Of a stretch of DNA of 16,749 nucleotides, positions 1-7,304 are shown in pieces. The stretch comes from Bacteroidia bacterium (GTDB taxonomy: Bacteria; Bacteroidota; Bacteroidia; Bacteroidales; CAJPTX01): positions 1-16,749 of the forward strand of contig CAJPTV010000043.1 of the NCBI GenBank assembly GCA_905373665.1, given 5' to 3'. Numbering within the stretch: the stretch's first letter is position 1; the number at the start of each line of letters is the position of its first letter. The notes beneath the pieces are model-generated. The model did not search any database, was not told the DNA's origin, and saw nothing but the letters and a program-made list of their open reading frames with translations. Position numbers and translations under genes: made by a program.

Positions 1-1373
1 ACGGCAATAGCCGCCTCAAGGAGAAGACCCCCGAGGGCGGGAAGGACGAGAATGTGTTTAACATACAGACGGGGGTAAGTATTACGCTTTTGGTTAAGCA
101 GAAAGAGGAGCAAAACAGACAGGCAACGCTCCACTATGGAGAGCTCTATGGTTTACGAAAGGAGAAGTTTGCAGCTCTAGAGACGTTGCGTCTTGGAGCC
201 GTATCGTGGCGGGAGTTACATCCTGTCGCGCCCTACTATTTCTTTGTGGAAAAGGACTTCTCGGTGCAGAGTCAGTATGAGCAGGGTTTCCTACTCTCAG
301 ATCTGTTTATAGAACAGGCTACGGGCATGACTACTACTCGAGACGACTTGTTGGCAAACTTCTCTCGTGCCCAAAGCGAGGCACTTAAAAAGGACTTTTT
401 AGAGGGTGCTGCGAAGGTCTCAAATAAATATTCTATTCCGCGCGACACGCGCGATTGGAAACTCGATAACGCCGTGGCTGATATTCAGACAGCAGAGGCA
501 AATCACGCGCTTGTCATTGCTTCGTATCTTTATCGCCCTTATGATCATCGACGAATTCTTTATACGGGTAAAACAGGCGGAATCGCGGCTTGGCCGAGAT
601 TCCGCCTGTTGGGCACTTTACTCAGTAGAAAGAATTATGCTTTGTGTGTGGTAAGACAGGTCGATTCGTCTAGTACGTTTCAACACTGCTTTGTTGCGAA
701 CACCTTGATTGACATCCATTTGCTTGCGGCGTGTACAAGCGCCTTTTCCCTCTACAAACTCCCCGCGGGGTGGAACTACACCCCTGCCGAGCTCGCAGCA
801 GGTAAGACGCTCGCGGGTGAACCGATCCCCCTTGAGCTGAATATGCGCCCCGAGGTGCTTGCAAAGATTAGCGAGGCGGTGGGAGAGTCTGTCACGGGCG
901 AGGAGCTCTTTGACTACGTCTATGGGGTGTTGCACGACCCCGAGTACCGCGTCAAATACTTTGAGTTTCTCAAGATAGACTATCCGCGCATCCCTTATCC
1001 GAAAGACCTAGCAGAATACCGCTTATTTGCCACGCGTGGGGCAAGGTTGCGTCGCCTGCACCTCATGGACGAGTCGCTCGAGCTGCCCCAAGTGGCAACC
1101 TTCGAGGTGTCGGGGAGCAATGAGGTGACTACTGTCCGTTACGAAGAAACCCCTTTGGGTGAAAGAAACGTTCTTGACGCGAACGCCCCAGAGGGGCGCG
1201 TCTGGATCAACGACACGCAGCATTTCGCTCACGTTCCGCGCCGCGTGTGGGATCATTACGTCGGGGCATATCAGCCTGCGCGCCTCTGGTTGCAGAAGCG
1301 TGTGGGGTGTAGGCTAGACTTTGATGATGTGAAGTGGTATTTGCGGATGGTGGCGACCATTGCTGCATCCTAG
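1..1373 (+). CDS. Type ISP-like restriction-modification enzyme, C-terminal part (partial at left edge)
   Basis: The frame is open from base 3, so this is the 3' part of a gene that begins outside the window. The GTG at 54 lies inside conserved sequence (KDENVFNIQTGVSI, starting upstream of it) and is not a real start. That motif, followed by DTRDWK, YRPYDHRRILYTG, a block ending in RFRLLGTLL, RQ....FQHCFVA and YQPARLWL, matches what I know of the region after the N6-adenine methyltransferase domain and the target-recognition domain of single-chain Type ISP (LlaGI/LlaBIII-like) enzymes. Those proteins join nuclease, helicase, methyltransferase and specificity modules; the first two would lie upstream and cannot be seen. 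They methylate one strand of an asymmetric site and cleave after translocation. The C-terminus stops shortly after YQPARLWL, perhaps about ten residues earlier than I expect for relatives. The family call is fairly firm; the specificity is unknown. Confidence 0.8.
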   Translation, partial: GNSRLKEKTPEGGKDENVFNIQTGVSITLLVKQKEEQNRQATLHYGELYGLRKEKFAALETLRLGAVSWRELHPVAPYYFFVEKDFSVQSQYEQGFLLSDLFIEQATGMTTTRDDLLANFSRAQSEALKKDFLEGAAKVSNKYSIPRDTRDWKLDNAVADIQTAEANHALVIASYLYRPYDHRRILYTGKTGGIAAWPRFRLLGTLLSRKNYALCVVRQVDSSSTFQHCFVANTLIDIHLLAACTSAFSLYKLPAGWNYTPAELAAGKTLAGEPIPLELNMRPEVLAKISEAVGESVTGEELFDYVYGVLHDPEYRVKYFEFLKIDYPRIPYPKDLAEYRLFATRGARLRRLHLMDESLELPQVATFEVSGSNEVTTVRYEETPLGERNVLDANAPEGRVWINDTQHFAHVPRRVWDHYVGAYQPARLWLQKRVGCRLDFDDVKWYLRMVATIAAS

Positions 1374-1474
1374 GGTTCAGCTGGCTGCCGTGCTGTTCGC
1401 CTTTAGCGTTAGGGTGAGAATAGGAGTGGTCATTGTTTTTGTCTTTCCATACCCTCTATATCGTAGATTTATAC

Positions 1475-1491
1475 TACTTTTGCCAAAAGTA
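1475..1491 (+). promoter_or_regulatory. guaB -7 box inside a perfect 7-3-7 palindrome
   Basis: TACTTTTG at 1475-1482 fits the Bacteroidota -7 consensus TAnnTTTG and would place a transcript start some 15 bases before the guaB ATG. The box is the left half of a perfect inverted repeat, TACTTTT-gcc-AAAAGTA. I see no good -33 TTTG at the usual spacing of about 20 bases; the nearest TTTTTG ends at 1441, which is too far. The palindrome could be a repressor operator over the promoter or chance in AT-rich sequence. Confidence 0.45.
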
Positions 1492-1505
1492 TAAAGACTG
1501 AACGA

Positions 1506-2984
1506 ATGTCATTCTTGAGCGATCGTGTTATTGCGGAAGGTATTACCTTTGACGATGTACTGCTAGTCCCCGCTTATTCGGAAGTACTACCTCGTGAGGT
1601 AAAGCTCTCTACCCGTTTCGGACGGGATATCCAACTCGAGCTGCCGATTATTAGTGCAGCCATGGATACGGTGACAGAGTCGGCAATGGCGATCGGGATG
1701 GCTCGTGAAGGTGGGCTTGGGGTCATTCACAAAAATATGTCTATTGAGGCACAAGCGCGACAAGTGCGTGACGTGAAACGGGCTGAGAGTGGAATGATTT
1801 ATGACCCCGTCACGATGCTCCCACACCAGAATGTACAGGATGCGTTGATGCTTATGCATGAGTATCACATCGGGGGAATTCCTGTGGTTGATAATGACAC
1901 ACGTCTGTTGGGGATTGTAACCAATCGCGACCTCCGCTTTCAACAAGATCTCTCTCGCCCGATTAGTGAGGTTATGACCCCCATGCCGCTCGTGACCACG
2001 AAACCGAATACGAGTCTTGAGGAAGCAGCTGATATACTCAAAAATCAAAAGATTGAGAAACTGCCCGTCGTTGACGAAAAAGGGTATCTAAAAGGGTTGC
2101 TTACCTTCCGTGATCTGGTGAAGTTGGTAATAAATCCCTTCTCTAGTAAGGATAAAAAAGGGCGTTTGCTCGTAGCTGCTGGCGTCGGGGTGACCAAAGA
2201 TACGCTCGAGCGCGTAGCGGCTTTGGTGGCAGCAGAAGTCGATGTTATCGTTATAGACACCGCTCACGGGCACTCTAAATATGTAATAGAGAAGCTCAAA
2301 GAGGTGCGTAAGGCTTACCCGAATCTTACGATCGTGGTCGGGAATGTGGCTACTGGCGAGGCAGCACTTACGCTTGCTAAGGCGGGAGCAGATGTTGTGA
2401 AGGTGGGGATTGGACCTGGGTCTATTTGTACGACTCGCGTGATAGCAGGGGTTGGCGTCCCACAGCTCGACGCGATTCACAATGTTGCACAAGCACTTAA
2501 GGGAACGGACGTTACGCTGATTGCTGATGGAGGTATTCGTTACTCAGGTGACCTTGTGAAGGCGCTGGCCGCTGGTGCTCATAGCGTAATGATGGGTTCT
2601 ATGTTTGCCGGGGTGGAAGAGTCGCCAGGCGAGACGATCCTTTACAATGGGCGTCGCTACAAGTCCTACCGTGGGATGGGATCGCTCGAGGCGATGCAAC
2701 AGGGATCGAAAGACCGTTATTTCCAAGATGTCGAAGAGGACATTAAGAAGCTGGTACCTGAGGGGATTGCAGCGCGCGTACCTTACGTCGGGACGCTCAA
2801 GGAGGTGATCTATCAGCTCGTCGGTGGACTTCGTGCTGGTATGGGCTATTGTGGCGCACAAGACTTGACGGCACTTCGCGAGGCAAAGTTTGTCCGCATT
2901 AGCAATGCGGGAATCTTGGAAAGCCATCCGCATGACGTGGCGATTACTAGCGAAGCCCCCAACTATTCTCGACATCAGATTTGA
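1506..2984 (+). CDS. guaB: IMP dehydrogenase
   Basis: This cytosolic enzyme oxidises IMP to XMP with NAD+, the first committed step of GMP synthesis. The 492-residue product has the usual family length. After the N-terminal strand block (GITFDDVLLVPAYSEVLP) come two CBS domains at about residues 95-210, inserted in the TIM barrel, then the IMP-site loop GPGSICTTR with catalytic Cys308, ADGGIRYSGD (phosphate and IMP binding), and YRGMGSLEAM followed by GSKDRYFQ leading into the mobile flap. The CBS pair is the usual purine-nucleotide sensing module. The ATG at 1506 gives the canonical N-terminus and lies just downstream of a candidate promoter. The stop codon TGA overlaps the start of the next gene, so the two are probably co-transcribed. 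No key residue is missing. Confidence 0.98.
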   Translation: MSFLSDRVIAEGITFDDVLLVPAYSEVLPREVKLSTRFGRDIQLELPIISAAMDTVTESAMAIGMAREGGLGVIHKNMSIEAQARQVRDVKRAESGMIYDPVTMLPHQNVQDALMLMHEYHIGGIPVVDNDTRLLGIVTNRDLRFQQDLSRPISEVMTPMPLVTTKPNTSLEEAADILKNQKIEKLPVVDEKGYLKGLLTFRDLVKLVINPFSSKDKKGRLLVAAGVGVTKDTLERVAALVAAEVDVIVIDTAHGHSKYVIEKLKEVRKAYPNLTIVVGNVATGEAALTLAKAGADVVKVGIGPGSICTTRVIAGVGVPQLDAIHNVAQALKGTDVTLIADGGIRYSGDLVKALAAGAHSVMMGSMFAGVEESPGETILYNGRRYKSYRGMGSLEAMQQGSKDRYFQDVEEDIKKLVPEGIAARVPYVGTLKEVIYQLVGGLRAGMGYCGAQDLTALREAKFVRISNAGILESHPHDVAITSEAPNYSRHQI

Positions 2985-4945
2985 TGCACACGACGCTACT
3001 CAGTACTCGATTCGCGCACTTCGGAGTGGGAAGCCTCCTTCTCATTCTACTGTTTTGTGTATATGGAATAACGCACCTCCGAGCGCAAGAAAAGCCTCTA
3101 TTGGTCGTAGGGACAGATTCGGTATCGCGAGGCGAGTTCCGCTATTTGTGGCAAAAACATCTCTCTTATTCGATTGAGAGTAAGTCGACCACGATGGATG
3201 ATTTCCTTCAGATGTACGTGAATTATCGTCTGAAGGTGCTGGATGCTAAAGCACAAGGGTTGGAAAAACAAGCCTCGTTGCAAACAGAATATCAGCAGTA
3301 TCGCGATCTGCAGCTTATGCCTTATTTTCTTGATAGTGCTGCACGCGAGTCGCTCTATCGAGCCGCTTACGAACGTATGCAGTGGGAGGTAGATGCGTCG
3401 CATATCCTCGTGAGTGGTAAGGCGGATGCTGATGATAGTATTACCTATCAGCGAGCTTTGGACTTGAGAAAACAGCTCAAGCAGGGGGCTAATTTTGATA
3501 GTTTGGCGCGTGCAATAAGTGCAGACCCTTCAGCGGCACAAAATGGGGGACATCTGGGGTATTTCGGTGCATTTATGATGGTCTATCCTTTTGAGCTGGC
3601 GGCTTACAACACCCCTATAGACTCGCTCAGTATGCCTGTGCGCTCCTCTTACGGTTACCATCTGATTCGAGTGAATGGGCGACGTCCCGCCTCGGGGAAG
3701 ATGCGCGTGGCACATATTTTACGAACACTTGCCCAGGAAGCAACTCCAGAACGGAATCAGCAGGTTAAGGATACGCTGGCACTTATCCGCAAACGCTATG
3801 AAGCGGGGGAGTCTTTTGCGAAGCTCGTTCAAGAGTTTAGTCAAGACGAATGGTCTGTAAATAAAGAGGGGATGCTCCCCGTGGTGACCTTGGGACGTTA
3901 TCCGAGTTCGTTTACCGATGTCGTTTTTGCTTTGAAGAAGGACGGAGAGCTCTCAGAACCCTATCGTTCCTCTTACGGGTGGCACTTGGTGCAACGCATT
4001 GAGTACATTCCCGTCGAAAGTTATGAGCAGGCGCGAGAAACGATACGTCGTAATTTACAACGAGTGGGGATAGAGTTAGAAGGGCGTTCGGCGCTCATTA
4101 AGAGTATGTTAAAGCGCACAGAGGCTTCCCTCGACGAGAAGGCTGTGCTTTCGCTTGTCGGGGCTTCTGATTCGGTAGCACCAGCTGCAGCGCTGCTCCG
4201 TACGACCTTTGCTAAGGTCGGGGGGCGCGAACTTCCCTTAGAGTCTCTTTATCAGTATGTTGTGAAAGAGGGGGGAGCGTTTCAAAAGAGCCCGCTCCTA
4301 CGAGCGGCACAAACCTTGCTCGAGCAGGAGGCTTTTCGTCAATGCGAGGCAAACATCCGACGCGAACATCCGACGCTTGATTACTCCTTGCGCGAGTTCT
4401 ACAATGGTTTGTTGCTTTTTGATATCAGCGAACGAAAGCTTTGGCAAAACGACCCTGCTCAGGAGAAGGCATTCAAAGCCCTTTACAAGCGGCGCAAGAA
4501 GGAGTTTACTTTCCAAGAGTGTCTCCGTGTGGAAGAGTATGCTACGAAGCATGGTGCTGAAAAGTTAGAAGCCTTGCGGGCTCGCATTTGTACGAAAAAG
4601 GAGGTGTTGGTAAAGGTCGCCACGAAGGAGTTGGCGCGAGACAGCATTACCCTAAAGAAAGCAAACTACGAAGCGGGCACGACTTACTTTGTGAATTATC
4701 GTGCTGAGTCTCCTTCCGAAGCAGCATTAGGCTGGGAGGGATCGTGTAGCAAGATTTTGCGTCGCTCGGGTTCAGCCTCTTTTTTCCGTGTTGTAGGGCA
4801 TAAGAAGGGGGGGCAGAAGTCTTATCAAGAGGCACGTGGAGAATTGCAGCGTCTTTATCAAGAGGAAGAGGAAGCGAATTGGCTAGAGGCTTTGCGTAAG
4901 CGTTACCCCGTTATTGTAGATCAAGAGGCTCTGAAAGGCTTGTAG
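2984..4945 (+). CDS. Secreted two-domain parvulin (PpiC/SurA-like) peptidyl-prolyl isomerase
   Basis: This is a periplasmic chaperone and prolyl cis-trans isomerase, probably acting on outer-membrane or secreted proteins. The 653-residue product starts with a signal peptide (hydrophobic LLLILLFCVYGI, likely cleavage after HLRA, residue 34), then a SurA-like N-terminal helical region. Two parvulin domains follow, at about residues 137-233 (ASHILVSG, GGHLGYFG, SSYGYHLIRV) and 241-340 (VAHILRT, SSYGWHLVQRI). A long charged helical C-terminal region of some 300 residues is poorly conserved and may bind clients. I chose the ATG at 2984, which overlaps the guaB stop (TGATG), over a TTG one codon earlier. 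The overlap suggests translational coupling. From memory, guaB followed by SurA-like isomerases is a recurring Bacteroidales arrangement. Whether both domains are catalytically active cannot be told from sequence. Confidence 0.9.
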   Translation: MHTTLLSTRFAHFGVGSLLLILLFCVYGITHLRAQEKPLLVVGTDSVSRGEFRYLWQKHLSYSIESKSTTMDDFLQMYVNYRLKVLDAKAQGLEKQASLQTEYQQYRDLQLMPYFLDSAARESLYRAAYERMQWEVDASHILVSGKADADDSITYQRALDLRKQLKQGANFDSLARAISADPSAAQNGGHLGYFGAFMMVYPFELAAYNTPIDSLSMPVRSSYGYHLIRVNGRRPASGKMRVAHILRTLAQEATPERNQQVKDTLALIRKRYEAGESFAKLVQEFSQDEWSVNKEGMLPVVTLGRYPSSFTDVVFALKKDGELSEPYRSSYGWHLVQRIEYIPVESYEQARETIRRNLQRVGIELEGRSALIKSMLKRTEASLDEKAVLSLVGASDSVAPAAALLRTTFAKVGGRELPLESLYQYVVKEGGAFQKSPLLRAAQTLLEQEAFRQCEANIRREHPTLDYSLREFYNGLLLFDISERKLWQNDPAQEKAFKALYKRRKKEFTFQECLRVEEYATKHGAEKLEALRARICTKKEVLVKVATKELARDSITLKKANYEAGTTYFVNYRAESPSEAALGWEGSCSKILRRSGSASFFRVVGHKKGGQKSYQEARGELQRLYQEEEEANWLEALRKRYPVIVDQEALKGL

Positions 4946-5463
4946 CGGGGCGAGAGTCTAGTTTGCCCAGTCTGCCCGTTTTTGGGGAGAGGGAATATCA
5001 CCTTTCTGAGCTTCGTTTCTTTAACACTTGCCACCGTGAGGGGGAGGACAATTTGAATCCCACCGAGGGTGAGGGGCTGAATCCCACCGAGGCAGGGTGA
5101 AAGTGTTTGGTAAATACGTGCTGTGTGCGAGGCATCTTAGGGTGTCATTGCATTTACTACACTGGGGGGATATGAGCGCCTACTGGGTGCATACTTTTAG
5201 CGCCTTAGGGAAAGCCTTGTGGTAGCTACACTTTGTACCACCGAACCTACTCGCTCCTCCATGAGAGTATGTCAAAATACAACACTACTGATGTTACAGA
5301 CATAATGTGGCATATTCTTCCCCAAACATCCATTGATAATCAGTAGATTGCAATTCGGGCATAGCGCGCTACGCCTCTACAGAAGAGAGGGAATTGTCTT
5401 TTGACGCACCCGCACTTTTTTCAATAATCTTACTTGTTAAAACTTAGAATCTATATATTTTAC
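4946..5463. other. Gene-free interval with short repeats
   Basis: I see no convincing reading frame here on either strand; the minus-strand frames have no recognisable motifs. Near 4950-4985 there is a poor stem (CGGG/CCCG) before five T, at best a weak terminator for the isomerase gene. Two 24-base-period repeats lie at 5054-5092 and 5175-5205. An inverted repeat GTGGTA/TACCAC pairs 5219-5224 with 5236-5241 across an 11-base loop, and CCTCT/AGAGG forms a small stem further on. I looked for the hallmark segments of RNase P RNA, tmRNA and SRP RNA and found none. The interval could hold a small RNA or the remains of a deleted gene. Confidence 0.5.
5054..5092. repeat. Tandem direct repeat, 15-bp unit, 24-bp period
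   Basis: TGAATCCCACCGAGG occurs exactly at 5054-5068 and again at 5078-5092. The spacer is G-rich, and similar partial text (CACCGTGAGGGGGAGG) precedes the first copy. The array is bracketed by an inverted pair, AACACTT at 5023-5029 and AAGTGTT at 5101-5107, so about 80 bases could form a bounded element. No function is evident. Confidence 0.6.
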
Positions 5464-5471
5464 TATCTTTG
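5464..5471 (+). promoter_or_regulatory. Candidate distal promoter (-7 box) for the abfD operon
   Basis: TATCTTTG is an exact match to TAnnTTTG and sits in the AT-rich stretch that follows the gene-free interval. A TTG at 5434-5436 lies 27 bases upstream, farther than the usual spacing of about 20, so the -33 element is weak or absent. It would give abfD a leader of roughly 240 nucleotides. Confidence 0.45.
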
Positions 5472-5610
5472 TATGCGAAGCGGTGATAGAAGGGGAGTGA
5501 TAAATAGCGTTGTAATTTACTGTATAGTAGAACGGTACGACGCAATTTGTAATTATAATAGAGACAAAATAGACCAAGGGCGCTAAATCTCGGTTAAAAC
5601 GGTGTTTTGG

Positions 5611-5730
5611 ATGTACCAGAGCAGCAAAAAAGTCTTTACCTTTGAACAAGCAAAGCGGTTGGAAAGCTCCAAGGTTTTGCTTGAGTCGAGAGTGTATGAA
5701 CTGCATAAATTTTGTCTAAGATGCCTATGA
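5611..5730 (+). CDS. Possible 39-codon upstream ORF overlapping the abfD start
   Basis: ATG at 5611 opens a frame of 39 codons, ending with TGA at 5728-5730, ten bases inside abfD in another frame. The product would begin MYQSSKKVFTFEQAKRL and is charged and helix-prone, with no similarity I recognise. The overlap would allow a translating ribosome to affect abfD initiation. No clear ribosome binding site precedes it. It could be a leader peptide, a remnant of an older gene or chance. Confidence 0.2.
   Translation: MYQSSKKVFTFEQAKRLESSKVLLESRVYELHKFCLRCL
5637..5644 (+). promoter_or_regulatory. Candidate proximal promoter (-7 box) for abfD
   Basis: TACCTTTG also matches TAnnTTTG exactly. A TTTG at 5606-5609 is again 27 bases upstream, longer than usual. 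A transcript from here would begin around 5650, inside the left arm of the leader hairpin. It also falls within the possible upstream ORF, so it may be coincidental. Confidence 0.3.
5647..5683 (+). promoter_or_regulatory. Strong hairpin in the abfD leader
   Basis: CAAGCAAA (5647-5654) pairs perfectly with TTTGCTTG (5676-5683). An inner TTGG/CCAA stem (5659-5662 with 5669-5672) closes a six-base loop, with a small internal bulge between the stems. No T-tract follows, so it is not an intrinsic terminator. It ends 37 bases before the abfD ATG. It may stabilise the transcript or control translation; it matches no riboswitch I know. Confidence 0.5.
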
Positions 5731-7181
5731 TGACCAGTGAGCAATACGTTGAGAGCTTGCGCAAGATGAAGCTCCGCGTATATATGTTCGGAAAGCTTGT
5801 AGAAAACCCAGTGGATCACCCCATCATCCGTCCCTCGTTGAACTCTGTTGCTATGACCTATACCTTGGCGCAGATGGACGAGTACAAGGACATCATGACG
5901 GCAGTATCCAACCTTACGGGTGAGCGCATCAATCGCTTTTGCCACTTGCATCAAAGCCCTGCGGACTTGGTGATGAAGGTTAAGATGCAACGTCTGATGG
6001 GGCAGAAGACTGCTGCTTGCTTCCAGCGTTGTGTAGGGATGGACGCTTTCAATGCGATCTATTCCACGACCTTTGAAATGGATAAGAAGCACGGTACGGA
6101 GTATCACAAGCGCTTTGTGAATTACCTCAAGATGGTTCAGGAGAACGACTGGACTGTCGATGGTGCTATGACTGACCCAAAGGGTGACCGTGGTCTCTCG
6201 CCTTCACAGCAGAAAGATCCTGATATGTTCGTGCATATCGTGGAAAAGCGTGCTGATGGTATCGTTGTACGTGGGGCTAAGGCGCACCAGACTGGGGCTG
6301 TAAACTCTCACGAACACCTCATTATGCCTACCATTTCCATGAAGGAAGAGGATAAGGCGTATGCGGTTTCTTTTGCAATCCCCTCGGATGCAGAAGGCGT
6401 ATTCATGATCTATGGTCGCCAATCTTGCGATACCCGTAAGATGGAAGGTACCTCGATTGACGTAGGTAACTCCCTCTTCGGTGGGCACGAGGCATTGGTA
6501 ATTTTTGACAACGTATTCATCCCATGGGAGCGTGTCTTCATGTGTGAAGAGTATGACTTCTCTGGTATGATGGTAGAGCGTTTTGCTGGTTACCACCGTC
6601 AGTCTTACGGTGGATGTAAGGTGGGTGTGGGTGACGTGTTGATCGGTGCTGCTGCGCTCGCTGCGGATTATAACGGTGCTGCGAAGGCAAGCCACGTAAA
6701 GGACAAGCTCATTGAGATGTTGCACCTCAATGAAACCCTTTATGCTTGCGGTATCGCTTGCTCGGCAGAAGGTACGAAGACCCAAGCTGGGAACTACCAG
6801 ATCGACCTCCTGCTTGCAAACGTATGTAAGCAGAATGTAACGCGTTATCCCTACGAAATCGCTCGTTTGGCAGAAGATATCGCAGGGGGGATTATGGTAA
6901 CGATGCCCTCAGAGGCAGACTTCCGTAGCCCTGAAGTGGGTAAGTATGTTGAAAAGTACCTCCGTGGTGTAGACAGCGTACCTACCGAAGATCGTATGCG
7001 TGTATTGCGTTTGATTGAGAATATGACGCTCGGGACGGCTGCTGTAGGGTATCGTACAGAGTCGTTGCACGGTGCTGGTTCTCCACAAGCACAGCGCATT
7101 ATGATCTCTCGTCAGGGTAATTTGGAAGCTAAGAAGGAGCTCGCGAAGAACATCGCGCGTATTCGTAGTGACAAGAAGTAA
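5721..7181 (+). CDS. abfD: 4-hydroxybutyryl-CoA dehydratase / vinylacetyl-CoA delta-isomerase
   Basis: This cytosolic, oxygen-sensitive flavoprotein with a [4Fe-4S] cluster dehydrates 4-hydroxybutyryl-CoA to crotonyl-CoA by a radical mechanism and also isomerises vinylacetyl-CoA. The 486-residue product aligns by eye along its whole length with the Clostridium aminobutyricum enzyme. The cluster ligands are all present: Cys100 and Cys104 in CFQRC, and His292 and Cys299 in HRQSYGGC. Other hallmarks are TDPKGDRGL, KAHQTGAVNSHEH, YGRQSCDTRKME and ESLHGAGSPQAQRIMI. The ATG at 5721 gives the family N-terminus (MPMMTSEQYVESLRK); a TTG at 5712 would add three residues without need. It is the first gene of the cluster but catalyses its last step. 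The leader upstream is unusually long and structured. Confidence 0.97.
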   Translation: MPMMTSEQYVESLRKMKLRVYMFGKLVENPVDHPIIRPSLNSVAMTYTLAQMDEYKDIMTAVSNLTGERINRFCHLHQSPADLVMKVKMQRLMGQKTAACFQRCVGMDAFNAIYSTTFEMDKKHGTEYHKRFVNYLKMVQENDWTVDGAMTDPKGDRGLSPSQQKDPDMFVHIVEKRADGIVVRGAKAHQTGAVNSHEHLIMPTISMKEEDKAYAVSFAIPSDAEGVFMIYGRQSCDTRKMEGTSIDVGNSLFGGHEALVIFDNVFIPWERVFMCEEYDFSGMMVERFAGYHRQSYGGCKVGVGDVLIGAAALAADYNGAAKASHVKDKLIEMLHLNETLYACGIACSAEGTKTQAGNYQIDLLLANVCKQNVTRYPYEIARLAEDIAGGIMVTMPSEADFRSPEVGKYVEKYLRGVDSVPTEDRMRVLRLIENMTLGTAAVGYRTESLHGAGSPQAQRIMISRQGNLEAKKELAKNIARIRSDKK

Positions 7182-7242
7182 TAATTCTCTAGGACGTTCC
7201 ATCCTACCGATGGATTATTACCCACGGTAAATAGTTTTTTAT

Positions 7243-7274
7243 CGAGGCGTGGAGGTCTTGGCCTCTGCGCCTCG
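7243..7274 (+). terminator. Symmetric GC-rich hairpin between abfD and abfT (attenuator or processing site)
   Basis: CGAGGCG (7243-7249) pairs with CGCCTCG (7268-7274), and the inner GAGG (7252-7255) with CCTC (7262-7265), across a symmetric TG/TG internal loop and a six-base apical loop. It is followed by CTTTTC, a short T-tract. This could be a partial terminator lowering expression of the downstream genes, or a structure protecting the abfD message. A smaller stem, TCCATC/GATGGA, lies at 7198-7214 after the abfD stop. Confidence 0.5.
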
Positions 7275-7304
7275 CTTTTCTAAATACAAAGAAGATAGCG
7301 GATC

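Noticed and set aside
54..56. GTG as start of the restriction-modification gene
   Set aside because: Conserved family residues continue upstream to the window edge with no stop codon, so the gene is partial.
4946..5463. A structural RNA gene (RNase P, tmRNA or SRP RNA) in the gap
   Set aside because: None of their conserved segments is visible; only short isolated stems were found.
5437..5706. 89-residue minus-strand frame in the abfD leader
   Set aside because: Low-complexity product without motifs, in AT-rich sequence; the promoter-like signals there face the + strand.
5712..5714. TTG as abfD start
   Set aside because: The ATG at 5721 matches the homologue's N-terminus; TTG adds only three unconserved residues.
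5583..6107. 174-residue minus-strand frame spanning the abfD leader and 5' end
   Set aside because: It is a shadow of abfD codon use; the product has no recognisable domain and no promoter on that strand.
6204..6785. 193-residue minus-strand frame inside abfD
   Set aside because: Antisense shadow of conserved AbfD coding sequence.
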